Origin: Spirochaeta lutea | GTDB taxonomy: Bacteria; Spirochaetota; Spirochaetia; DSM-27196; Salinispiraceae | Length of the DNA: 64,000 nt | Direction: 5' to 3' | Assembly: GCF_000758165.1 (NCBI RefSeq) | Contig: NZ_JNUP01000049.1 | Span: 62,001 to 126,000, forward strand | Shown: positions 1 through 8,046 of the stretch, one piece after another | Layout of the letters: each line of letters begins with the position of its first letter | Position numbering within the stretch: position 1 is the stretch's first letter | Notes under the pieces: model-generated | Database searches by the model: none | The model's input: the letters and a program-made list of their open reading frames with translations, nothing else | What the model was told of the DNA's origin: nothing | Position numbers and translations under genes: made by a program

Positions 1-1
1 C

Positions 2-682
2 GCGGATATCCTTATTCCCGAAAAACCCGGCATGCACAAGGGCGGTCAGTTTTATGGTGATGCCTCCGTCCTTGCTTCTTACACGGTTGAGGACCATGCA
101 TCCTCCCACGCGAGAGGGATCGATGATCATCTTTCACGGTATCAGTATGATGAGGTGTTCCTTGTGGGCTTTTCCGAGGGCGGCGCCCTTCTTCCTGCGG
201 TCTACGAAGCTATGGAGCGGAAAGTCGAGATTACCGGGCTTGTTGCCGTTGGTGCCGGGGTCATGAATCAGTATGATGAGTTTATGCTCCTGGCTGAATC
301 ACCCTTGTCCATGAACGATCAGTACAGAAACGGACTGAGTCATGTCGCCGAAGCCCGGGAAAAAATCATGCAGGATCCCCAATCCATTGATAGGTGGTAT
401 CTCGGCTGGCCGTACCGCCGCTGGTCTTCCTACTTTTCTTATACCCCGGCAAACCTCTATAGGGATGTACCGGTTCCTGTTCTCTTTTTGCATGGCGAGA
501 AAGACACCAGTTCTCCCGTCGAATCGTCTCTGGCGGCAAGGACACTCGGTTTAAGCGATTGCACCGTGATTACCTACCCTGAGATGGGCCATGGACCGGA
601 CACCGACGAGCAACGAACCCGGTTATTTACCGATATTACCGAGTGGTTTGCCGGGGTCGGGACCGGCGTGACCGACCGATAG
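2..682 (+). CDS. Alpha/beta hydrolase, 5'-truncated by the window edge
   Basis: The reading frame is open from base 2, before the first ATG at 32, so the true start probably lies outside the window. The visible 226 codons read like the core and C-terminus of an alpha/beta-hydrolase: the nucleophile elbow GFSEGG gives a candidate catalytic Ser, HGEKD matches the usual acid-bearing strand, and the late MGHGPDTD supplies the His. The substrate cannot be told. No transmembrane segment is visible in this part. The stop codon TAG at 680-682 is also the first triplet of an interspersed repeat, so the repeat abuts or entered the 3' end and may have supplied the stop. Fold assignment is firm; function (esterase, lipase or peptidase-like) is open. 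Confidence 0.75.
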   Translation, partial: ADILIPEKPGMHKGGQFYGDASVLASYTVEDHASSHARGIDDHLSRYQYDEVFLVGFSEGGALLPAVYEAMERKVEITGLVAVGAGVMNQYDEFMLLAESPLSMNDQYRNGLSHVAEAREKIMQDPQSIDRWYLGWPYRRWSSYFSYTPANLYRDVPVPVLFLHGEKDTSSPVESSLAARTLGLSDCTVITYPEMGHGPDTDEQRTRLFTDITEWFAGVGTGVTDR

Positions 683-785
683 TGCGCAAAGGGTTGTAAC
701 ATTCCCCATTCGGGGCGCTATCTCTGGGGCCAGAACCCGGTCAACCCCGCTATATCCGGTGTAGTTTACAGGCTTTTGCGTACTA
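680..785. repeat. Interspersed ~106-bp element, copy A
   Basis: The left end TAGTGCGCAAAGGGTTGTAA and the right end (reverse complement TAGTACGCAAAAGCCTGTAA) form imperfect terminal inverted repeats. The interior contains GGGGCGCTATCTCTGGGG, the reverse complement of a module also seen in the copies at 21.3 and 58.0 kb. No coding capacity is visible. It resembles a miniature inverted-repeat or REP-like intergenic element. Confidence 0.7.
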
Positions 786-929
786 AGTGACCGATCCTTA
801 AGAGTAACGTTACCGAGGTGGTTTGGTGCAGCCTTTCGCACACACCATCGTTTTACCGGCCCCTCCGGGGTATCCCCCGGAAGTAACCGGCCGGTTACGG
901 CTCATACGGATCTTCCATTCCTGGAGAGC

Positions 930-2135
930 CTATCCCTTCTCCTTCCGGTTCTTCATGAACTGGGCAAAGGGGTTATAGGTGGATTCCTCGTCGGCGGTTT
1001 CAACGTACTGGGCATACTTATCGTCATCTATATCCAAGGAAGCGGGTTTCAGGGCTATGCGCTGTTGTTTCGGGTCCACGGAAATAATTTCGACCTTCAG
1101 GGTTTCTCCCCTCTTGAAGAGGAACCGCGGCTTGGTAGGGCCTTCATTTTTGGTCAGTTCCGACACGTGGATCAATCCGTCCAAGCCGGGTTCAAGGGTG
1201 ACAAAAGCACCATAATCGGTGAGGCGGGCCACCCGGCCGTTGTGTCGTGATCCCGGGGGATACTTTTCAACAGCCTTCTCCCACGGATCGGGAAGCAGGG
1301 CCTTCATGCTCAGCCCGATTCGCTCCCGCTCCCAGTCGATGCTGATAACGAGGGCCTCAATCTCCTGGCCCGGGGAAAGAACCTCGGCCACATCATTGAG
1401 CCGGCCTTGCTGAATTTCGGAGATGGGTAGCAGAGTTTGTACTCCTTGGACATCCACAAAGGCGCCAAAATCCCGGATGGAGCTTACTTCTCCCCTGACC
1501 TTCATGCCTATTTTTAGGGAGGATTTTAACGCAGCAATCCGTTCAGCATACTCTTCTTCCTGGATCGCGCGGTGGGAAACAAGAATACTACGGCCGTTCT
1601 CTCTGAACTCAAGAATCTTGAAGGGTAATGTCTTCCCCAGCCACTCATCCGATGATTCGGACCGTTTTCGGCCCATCTGGGAGAAGGGGCAGAAGGCCCG
1701 GGCTTCGCCAATTCGTATATCAAATCCACCTTTTATTTCTTTCTCGACGCGGCCCTCCACGGGTATGGCGTTTTCATAGGCATTCTGGAGCATCGCCGAT
1801 CCGGCCTCATCACCGGATATTCGGGTGGTGAACCGGAGTTCACCGTCCCGGGATGCCAGAAAAAAGACCCGGACGGTATCTCCCGGCTTCACCCGGAGTG
1901 ATCCATCCTCTTCGCTCACCTCAGAGGCATCCAGGACTCCCTCGCTCTTTCCCCCCAGCTGGAGAAACACGGTTCCACCTGAGATCGAAATAACAGTAGT
2001 TTCAAGCATCTGTCCGGGCTCAAACCGGGATAGCCCTTCGAGGCTTTTTTCAATGAGATTTTCGAAGCTTTCTTCGCCAAATTCACTGGTATCCTTATTC
2101 ATTGGTCCCCACTTCTTGGTTATCTGTTCAAACAT
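930..2135 (-). CDS. S1 RNA-binding domain protein (ribosomal protein S1-like, four S1 repeats)
   Basis: 401 residues with four OB-fold S1 repeats at roughly 40-105, 125-190, 207-280 and 295-365. The third and fourth are the most canonical (VRGEVSSIRDFGAFVDV; HNGRVARLTDYGAFVTL...GLIHVSEL). It is shorter than the six-repeat Gram-negative RpsA and closer to the short S1 homologues of other phyla, so a role in mRNA binding or translation is likely but ribosome association is not proven. Internal ATG codon 12 (position 2102) follows a GGGGA stretch and is a plausible alternative start; the listed start has no clear ribosome-binding site. The C-terminus is charged and lacks a domain. The gene stands alone, divergent from the hydrogenase operon. 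Confidence 0.85.
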   Translation of the reverse strand: MFEQITKKWGPMNKDTSEFGEESFENLIEKSLEGLSRFEPGQMLETTVISISGGTVFLQLGGKSEGVLDASEVSEEDGSLRVKPGDTVRVFFLASRDGELRFTTRISGDEAGSAMLQNAYENAIPVEGRVEKEIKGGFDIRIGEARAFCPFSQMGRKRSESSDEWLGKTLPFKILEFRENGRSILVSHRAIQEEEYAERIAALKSSLKIGMKVRGEVSSIRDFGAFVDVQGVQTLLPISEIQQGRLNDVAEVLSPGQEIEALVISIDWERERIGLSMKALLPDPWEKAVEKYPPGSRHNGRVARLTDYGAFVTLEPGLDGLIHVSELTKNEGPTKPRFLFKRGETLKVEIISVDPKQQRIALKPASLDIDDDKYAQYVETADEESTYNPFAQFMKNRKEKG

Positions 2136-2561
2136 CGTGCACCGTTTCGGTGTTTATGGATCAGGGGTATGGCTGATCCGCTCCAGTATAGCATAGTTTT
2201 GCCCTAGGTCTCCTGGGTCTGTGGCAATGGGCTCGGAGGGCGGGGGTCCTCTCGGGAATCCTTGGTTGGGTGGAGACTGCTCGAGGAATGTCCCCGCCCT
2301 CGCCATCCTTCCGCACCCCGGCCAGGGGAACGGCCAGCCCTCCCGGGTCAAGGATGGGGGCCATTGGAATCACCCTAAAAACATCCCAATAAATCCTTGA
2401 CGTACCACCGGACTGCCCGTACGATTATTTTATATCGATAGATCATTATGTATACGGAATTATCCGTAGCAACCAGATAACAGCTAGAGATACTGCAACA
2501 CGGTGTACCCCGGAAGATTCGCGCAGGTAATGCGCATGAGATATACGGCAAGGGGGATTGT
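2136..2561. other. Intergenic region between the S1 gene and hydrogenase operon
   Basis: 426 bases without a convincing gene; the overlapping minus-strand ORFs here have no ribosome-binding site or recognisable product. The stretch 2420-2490 is much more AT-rich than its surroundings and carries the dyad at 2453-2468, so the hydrogenase promoter probably lies there. Nothing else was recognised. Confidence 0.5.
2453..2468. promoter_or_regulatory. Dyad TACGGA-N4-TCCGTA upstream of hydrogenase genes
   Basis: Perfect 6-bp arms around ATTA, inside the AT-rich stretch about 95 bases before the hydrogenase operon. The position suits an operator, but the sequence does not match a site I know (it is not a classical Rex or FNR box). 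Confidence 0.3.
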
Positions 2562-3080
2562 ATGTGTTCTAAGAGCGGGATGGCTTCTGCCCTCGGGCGG
2601 GAAGCCCTGGATCTATCGAAATTGTCAGAATTTCTTGACAAGCACAAGGAAATGCCGGGTGTACTCATACCCGCCCTTCAGTTTGCCCAGGATACCTACG
2701 GCTACCTGCCCGATGCGGTCCTGCACCATATCAGCCGCTTCCTCCACGTTCCATACAGCGAAGTAACCGGAGTTGTCGGTTTTTACTCCTACTTTTCCAC
2801 CGTTCCCAAGGGGAAGCATACCGTCCGGGTATGTCTCGGTACTGCCTGCTATGTTCGGGGCGGCAAGGGGGTTCAGCAGGCTTTGGAGGCTGAACTTGGA
2901 ATTTCCGACGGTGAAACCACCGAGGATCGCCAGTTCTCCCTCCAGACCGGGCGGTGTTTCGGAGCATGCGGCTTGGCCCCGGTAGTCATGGTAGATGACA
3001 ACACCCACCAGCGGGTTTCTCCGGCAAAGGTACATGAACTCTGTGAACAGTACCGGAACCAGGAGGATTCTGATGCCTAA
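2562..3080 (+). CDS. NuoE/HydC-like [2Fe-2S] subunit of NAD-linked [FeFe] hydrogenase
   Basis: 172 residues. A helical N-terminal part (about 15-75) is followed by a thioredoxin-like ferredoxin domain with the NuoE spacing C91-x4-C96 and C132-x3-C136, which bind one [2Fe-2S] cluster. In HydABC, HndABCD and complex-I-like enzymes this subunit docks on the FMN-containing NuoF-like subunit. An AAGGGGGA ribosome-binding site precedes the ATG. Its stop overlaps the next start by 8 bases, indicating translational coupling with the NuoF-like and hydrogenase genes. Family assignment is secure; membership in a bifurcating complex follows from the operon. Confidence 0.9.
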   Translation: MCSKSGMASALGREALDLSKLSEFLDKHKEMPGVLIPALQFAQDTYGYLPDAVLHHISRFLHVPYSEVTGVVGFYSYFSTVPKGKHTVRVCLGTACYVRGGKGVQQALEAELGISDGETTEDRQFSLQTGRCFGACGLAPVVMVDDNTHQRVSPAKVHELCEQYRNQEDSDA

Positions 3081-6000
3081 TAAACAGAAGTTGAAAACCC
3101 TCGGGGATTGGGAGGTATTTCGGGCAAGTACCATTGAAGCGGAAGCCCCGGGCGCACCCACCCTGCATGTCTGCTGCGGAGGCGGGTGCCTAGCCTCGGG
3201 TGCCCAGGATGTAATCAAAGCGGCCACAGAATCGGCGGACAAACGTGGCTTGAATCTCCAGGTAGTTCCCTCGGGATGCCTGGGCCCCTGTTCAAAGGGG
3301 CCGGTGGCTCGGTTTGATCCCGCCGGAATTCTCTTCCAACACCTCACACCCGAGAGTGTCCGGGAGCTCATACAGGACTGGGACGACAGCCAGGCTGAAC
3401 CCGTATCCCGGAAACATCCCGCCCGCTGGCCGGACGCTCCCAGTTTCCTCAGTAAGCAGCGTAAATCCGCCCTGCGTTCCTGCGGCCGGGTGAATCCCGA
3501 GAGAATCGAATCCGCCGTGGCTCACGGCGCATACTCCGCCCTCACCCAGGTTCTAGCCGAGGGCAGCGGTGATGGGGTCATCGCCGAATTGAAGGAATCC
3601 GGACTCAGAGGCCGGGGAGGGGCAGGGTTTCCAACCTGGCTGAAATGGCAAAGCACCATGAATCAGCCTGCTTCGCCGAAATACGTGATCTGCAACGCCG
3701 ATGAGGGCGATCCGGGGGCCTTTATGGACCGGAGCATCATTGAAGGTGCACCCCACGACCTCATTGAGGGTATGGCCCTGGCTGCCTTCACCATTGGTGC
3801 CCGCCAGGGGTACGTCTACGTCCGGGCTGAGTATCCCCTGGCCGTGTCCCGCTTGGAGCATGCCATAGAAGATGCCCGCCAGATTGGCCTGTTAGGAGAA
3901 AACATCCTGGGAACCGGGTTTGGTTTTTCCCTGGAAATCCGCAAGGGATCAGGAGCCTTTGTCTGCGGAGAGGAGACCGCCCTCATGAACTCCATCGAGG
4001 GCAAACGGGGTGAACCCCGTCCCCGGCCGCCCTTTCCCGCGGAAAAGGGGTTGTGGAACTCTCCCAGCCTGCTCAATAACGTGGAAACCTATGCCACCGT
4101 TCCCCTCATCATCTCCCAAGGGGCGGAAAAATACCTGGACTTCGTACACGACGGCAAACGCCCCGAGGGCAGCCGGGGGACAAAGGTATTCGCTCTGGCC
4201 GGGGCCATTGCTAACTCGGGCTTGGTAGAGGTACCCATTGGAACCACCCTGGGTGAACTGCTTTACGATATCGGCGGCGGAATGTTGGGAGGACGGGAGT
4301 TTAAGGCAGCCCAGATCGGAGGACCCTCCGGGGGCTGCGTTCCCAAGGGGCATCTGAACGTGCCCCTGGATTATGAAACCCTTAACGAGCTGGGTGCAAT
4401 TATGGGCTCCGGGGGATTAATAGTCATGGATGAAGAGACCTGCATGGTGGATGTCGCCCGCTTCTTCCTGGAATTTGTCCAAGAGGAATCCTGCGGAAAA
4501 TGTGCCCCCTGCCGGGTTGGAACCAAACGGATGCTTGAAATACTGGAAGGGATTTGTGCCGGCAAGGGCCGGATGGAAGACATCGACACCCTGGTTCGGC
4601 TTGGTGAACAGATCCGGGAAACCGCCTTATGCGGCCTCGGACAGACCGCACCCAACCCCGTTCTGTCCACCATCAGGCACTTCCGTCACGAATATGAACA
4701 GCATATCCGCTCCCACCACTGTGCTGCGGGCATCTGCCCGGGCTTAGTCCGGGCCCCCTGTCAGAGCGGCTGTCCGGCTGGGGTGGATGTGCCGGGCTTC
4801 GTAGCCCTGGTGAAGGAACGCAGATATGCCGATGCCCTCCAGCTCCACCGCAACCGGAATCCCTTCGCAGCGGTCTGTGCCCGGGTATGTTTCCATACCT
4901 GCGAGGAGCGCTGCCGGCGCAGTTCCATTGACGACCCGGTGGCAATACGCTCCATCAAGCGGTTCATGGTGGACCAGGAGGTCACTATTCAACGGCCCGA
5001 GGTACGGGCTAACAGCCGTACCCAGGAGCGGCGCATCGCCATCATCGGGGGCGGTCCCGCTGGTCTATCCTGCGGGTACTTCCTTGCTCGGTTGGGTTAT
5101 GAGCCGGATATTTTTGAAGCGGAACAGCGCCCCGGGGGAATGCTGGTACAGACAATTCCCGCCTATCGCTTACCCCGGGAGGTATTGGCTCGGGAGATTC
5201 GAATGATCGAGCAGATGGGGGTCAAGATCCACACCGATTCACGCCTGGGACGGGACTATTCCATTGAGGATTTGCGTAACCAGGGGTACGAAGCCATATT
5301 CCTTGCCATGGGTGCGCCGGGGTCTACCACCCTGGGCATACCCGGGGAAGAGGCGAAGGGGGTTGTACACGCCGTGGATTTCCTCCGTCAATACAACATC
5401 CGCGGCTCGGTTCCGGTAGCCGACCGGGTCGTTGTCGTTGGAGGCGGAAACGCTGCGGTGGATGCTGCCCGGACCGCCGTACGCCTGGGGGCCAAGGAGG
5501 TGACTATTGTGTACCGCAGAACCCGGGATCAGATGCCGGCATATGCCGAGGAGCTGCAGGCCGCCGAGGAGGAAGGGGTCGCGATATGCGGACTGACCCA
5601 GCCCGTGGAGGTTATCGGCAGCCCCGTTTCTGCCCTGCGGTGTTCATCCATGCGGCTCGGCGGATTCGACCCCAGCGGCCGCCGCAGGCCGACCGAGGCG
5701 GGGAAGCAGCTCTTCGACATCCCCTGTACCCAGGTCATTGTTGCCATCGGGCAGCAACCCGTGGATACGGCACTCTTTTCCGGATTTACCGCTATTCGTA
5801 CCAGGGCAGGATGGATCGCCGTGGACCCTGCCACCGGACAGAGTTCGGTGGAATGGCTGTTTGCCGGGGGTGATGCGGTAACCGGTCCCAGCTCGGTGGT
5901 TGCCGCTATCGGTGCAGGCGAACGTGCCGCGGTGGGCATTGACCGGATGTTTACCGGAGAGAACAACGCCTTCTGGCGGATTGATCGTGAGGTCGATGTT

Positions 6001-6204
6001 GAGTTTAAACCCGGCGATGAGCCGGTTGAGACAGGCCGGGAACCCGTGCGGATGATGGAGGTACAGCGTCGATGCCACACCTTTGAAGAGGTTGAACTGC
6101 CCTGGAACGAAACCGTCGCGGTTCAACAGGCGGCGCGCTGTTTGCGCTGCGAATACGGTAAGTGCCGGAGCGAGGATGCATCCAAGGAGGCGGTAAATGT
6201 GTAA
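3073..6204 (+). CDS. NuoF/HydB-like flavoprotein fused to a GltD/NfnB-like NADPH domain
   Basis: The ATG at 3073 is chosen because AGGAGG lies 7 bases upstream; a longer frame from 2995 has no such site. The product is 1043 residues in two halves. Half one: thioredoxin-like [2Fe-2S] domain (C35, C39, C69, C73), FMN/NADH fold (RGRGGAGFPTW at 180-190, NADEGDPGAF at 208-217), SLBB-like segment, and a [4Fe-4S] motif C474-x2-C477-x2-C480 with C520. Half two (from about 550): a Cys-rich Fe-S linker (C555, C563, C567, C602, C606, C610, C614), an FAD motif GGGPAG at 659-664 and a second nucleotide motif VGGGNAAVDAA near 789, as in GltD and NfnB. The chain should therefore hold NAD(H) and NADP(H) sites together. 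Gene neighbours overlap on both sides. Confidence 0.92.
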   Translation: MPNKQKLKTLGDWEVFRASTIEAEAPGAPTLHVCCGGGCLASGAQDVIKAATESADKRGLNLQVVPSGCLGPCSKGPVARFDPAGILFQHLTPESVRELIQDWDDSQAEPVSRKHPARWPDAPSFLSKQRKSALRSCGRVNPERIESAVAHGAYSALTQVLAEGSGDGVIAELKESGLRGRGGAGFPTWLKWQSTMNQPASPKYVICNADEGDPGAFMDRSIIEGAPHDLIEGMALAAFTIGARQGYVYVRAEYPLAVSRLEHAIEDARQIGLLGENILGTGFGFSLEIRKGSGAFVCGEETALMNSIEGKRGEPRPRPPFPAEKGLWNSPSLLNNVETYATVPLIISQGAEKYLDFVHDGKRPEGSRGTKVFALAGAIANSGLVEVPIGTTLGELLYDIGGGMLGGREFKAAQIGGPSGGCVPKGHLNVPLDYETLNELGAIMGSGGLIVMDEETCMVDVARFFLEFVQEESCGKCAPCRVGTKRMLEILEGICAGKGRMEDIDTLVRLGEQIRETALCGLGQTAPNPVLSTIRHFRHEYEQHIRSHHCAAGICPGLVRAPCQSGCPAGVDVPGFVALVKERRYADALQLHRNRNPFAAVCARVCFHTCEERCRRSSIDDPVAIRSIKRFMVDQEVTIQRPEVRANSRTQERRIAIIGGGPAGLSCGYFLARLGYEPDIFEAEQRPGGMLVQTIPAYRLPREVLAREIRMIEQMGVKIHTDSRLGRDYSIEDLRNQGYEAIFLAMGAPGSTTLGIPGEEAKGVVHAVDFLRQYNIRGSVPVADRVVVVGGGNAAVDAARTAVRLGAKEVTIVYRRTRDQMPAYAEELQAAEEEGVAICGLTQPVEVIGSPVSALRCSSMRLGGFDPSGRRRPTEAGKQLFDIPCTQVIVAIGQQPVDTALFSGFTAIRTRAGWIAVDPATGQSSVEWLFAGGDAVTGPSSVVAAIGAGERAAVGIDRMFTGENNAFWRIDREVDVEFKPGDEPVETGREPVRMMEVQRRCHTFEEVELPWNETVAVQQAARCLRCEYGKCRSEDASKEAVNV

Positions 6205-7975
6205 GGTTTCAATCGACTGTGTGGAGGTTAAGGTTGAGCCGGGCTCTACCATCCTTGATGCGTCCAAAAAAGCCGGGGTTGTCATACCCACATTATGCAA
6301 TATGGAGACCCACGAGGCCCTGGGAGCCTGTCGGGTCTGTGTGGTGGAGGTTGAGGGGGCGAAAAGCCTCATGGCAGCCTGTTCCACCCCGGTTTGGGAC
6401 GGTATGAAGGTGCGAACCACCACCCGGCGGGTTCGAACCGCCCGAACCATGGTGGTGGATCTGCTTCTCAGTGAGCATAACGGGGAATGCGGAACCTGTT
6501 TTCGAAACGGTGAGTGCGAACTTCAGGCTATTGCCGCGGGATTGGGTCTGGATCGGGACACCATCCCGGGGCCCAAGCTGCCGGCACATCTTGACACCTC
6601 CACTGCAGCCATCCGCCGTGATACGGGAAAATGCATAAAGTGCCGTCGGTGTGTGCGGGTATGTCACGGCATCCAGGGGGTAGGGGCCCTGTTTCCCCAG
6701 GGCCGCGGGTTCGACACTACTATCGGACCGGCCTTCGGGGCAGACCTCAGTACCGTTGCCTGTGTGCAATGCGGCCAATGCGCTGCAGTATGTCCCGTGG
6801 GGGCGATCATGGAAACCTCCCATATCGACCGGGTATGGGATGCCCTGGACAATCCGGATCTCCATGTGGTGGTGCAGACCGCTCCGGCCATCAGAGCGGC
6901 CCTGGGGGAGTGTTTCGATATGCCCCCGGGTACCCAGGTGACCGGAAAGATGGTGGAAGCCCTTCGGCGCCTCAACTTCGACGCGGTATTTGATACGGAT
7001 TTTACCGCCGACCTCACCATTATGGAGGAGGGGACTGAGTTGCTCCTGCGCCTCAAGTCCGCCCTGGTGGACGGCAAAACACCGAAGCTTCCCCTGATAA
7101 CCAGCTGTTCCCCCGGGTGGATCAACTTTGCCGAACAGTATTTTCCCCGGTCCCTACCGCTAATATCCAGCTGTAAATCACCCCAACAGATGTTTGGGGC
7201 GGTTGCAAAATCCTACTACGCGGAACTCAAGGGGATTGATCCAGCATCCATCTACGTTGTATCGGTCATGCCCTGCACCGCGAAAAAGTACGAGGCTGCC
7301 AGGCCGGAAATGCAGTCCTCCGGCGGCCCGGATGTGGACGCAGTCTTAACCACCCGGGAACTGGCTCACATGATCCATCAGGGTGGCATTACCTTCTCGA
7401 GCCTCAAGGACGGAACAATGGATGAACCCCTGGGAATCTCTACGGGCGCCGCGGACATCTTCGGGAACACCGGAGGGGTTATGGAGGCAGCCCTCCGGAC
7501 CGTTCATGAAATCGTCACCGGTGCCCCGCTTCCCGGACCCCAGGGGCGCCTGGAGCTTCAACCGGTACGTGGACTGGAAGGGATCAAGGAGGCGACCCTG
7601 CGGGTGGAGGGAGCCAAGGGTGATTGGGCATTTCTGGAGGGCAAGGAGCTCTCGGTGGCGGTTGCCCACGGTCTGTCAAACGCTGCTGAGGTATTGAAGC
7701 GTATCGAATCCGGGGAAGCCTCGTACCATTTTGTGGAGATAATGTGCTGCCCCGGAGGTTGTATCGGGGGCGGCGGTCAGCCCCGGCCCACCACCGATGC
7801 CATCCGGGAGGCGCGAATGCGGGCCCTCTATGCCGAGGATGAGGGCAAGCCCCTACGCGGCTCCCACATGAATCCCGCAGTGCAGGTGTTGTATAAGGAG
7901 TATTTCCAGGAGCCGGGCAGCAAACGGTCCCATGAGCTTCTGCATACCCACTACACCGCCCGGACTCCTGTATAA
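6197..7975 (+). CDS. hydA: [FeFe] hydrogenase catalytic subunit, HydA-like
   Basis: 592 residues, overlapping the upstream stop by 8 bases (ATGTGTAA) with GGAGG ahead. Domains in order: plant-type [2Fe-2S] (C34, C45, C48, C62); NuoG-type His/Cys cluster (H94, C98, C101, C107); two [4Fe-4S] ferredoxin motifs (C146-C156 and C189-C199); and an H-cluster domain with L1 TSCSPGW (302-308), L2 MPCTAKKYE (358-366) and L3 CCPGGCIGGGGQP (517-529), then a small-subunit-like tail. This is the layout of the soluble NAD-linked multimeric hydrogenases that evolve or oxidise H2 with ferredoxin and a pyridine nucleotide. The L1 motif has Ser where many hydrogenases have a second Cys. Maturases HydEFG are not in the window. 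Confidence 0.92.
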   Translation: MCKVSIDCVEVKVEPGSTILDASKKAGVVIPTLCNMETHEALGACRVCVVEVEGAKSLMAACSTPVWDGMKVRTTTRRVRTARTMVVDLLLSEHNGECGTCFRNGECELQAIAAGLGLDRDTIPGPKLPAHLDTSTAAIRRDTGKCIKCRRCVRVCHGIQGVGALFPQGRGFDTTIGPAFGADLSTVACVQCGQCAAVCPVGAIMETSHIDRVWDALDNPDLHVVVQTAPAIRAALGECFDMPPGTQVTGKMVEALRRLNFDAVFDTDFTADLTIMEEGTELLLRLKSALVDGKTPKLPLITSCSPGWINFAEQYFPRSLPLISSCKSPQQMFGAVAKSYYAELKGIDPASIYVVSVMPCTAKKYEAARPEMQSSGGPDVDAVLTTRELAHMIHQGGITFSSLKDGTMDEPLGISTGAADIFGNTGGVMEAALRTVHEIVTGAPLPGPQGRLELQPVRGLEGIKEATLRVEGAKGDWAFLEGKELSVAVAHGLSNAAEVLKRIESGEASYHFVEIMCCPGGCIGGGGQPRPTTDAIREARMRALYAEDEGKPLRGSHMNPAVQVLYKEYFQEPGSKRSHELLHTHYTARTPV

Positions 7976-7983
7976 CAGAAGGT

Positions 7984-7999
7984 CTATACCCTGGTATAG
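7984..7999. other. Short inverted repeat after hydA
   Basis: CTATACC-CT-GGTATAG, perfect 7-bp arms, between hydA and the helicase gene. There is no T-run, so a terminator role is doubtful; it may be part of the helicase promoter region. Confidence 0.3.
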
Positions 8000-8046
8000 T
8001 GAGCTTAAATGTGTCTTGAGCCCCCGTTGTAGGAGATCGATGGCCC

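Noticed and set aside
2375-2668. 97-codon minus-strand ORF before the hydrogenase operon
   Set aside because: Overlaps the start of the NuoE-like gene and the AT-rich promoter stretch; no family resemblance.
5644-6450. 268-codon minus-strand ORF across the hydrogenase genes
   Set aside because: Overlaps two genes with clear Fe-S motifs on the other strand.
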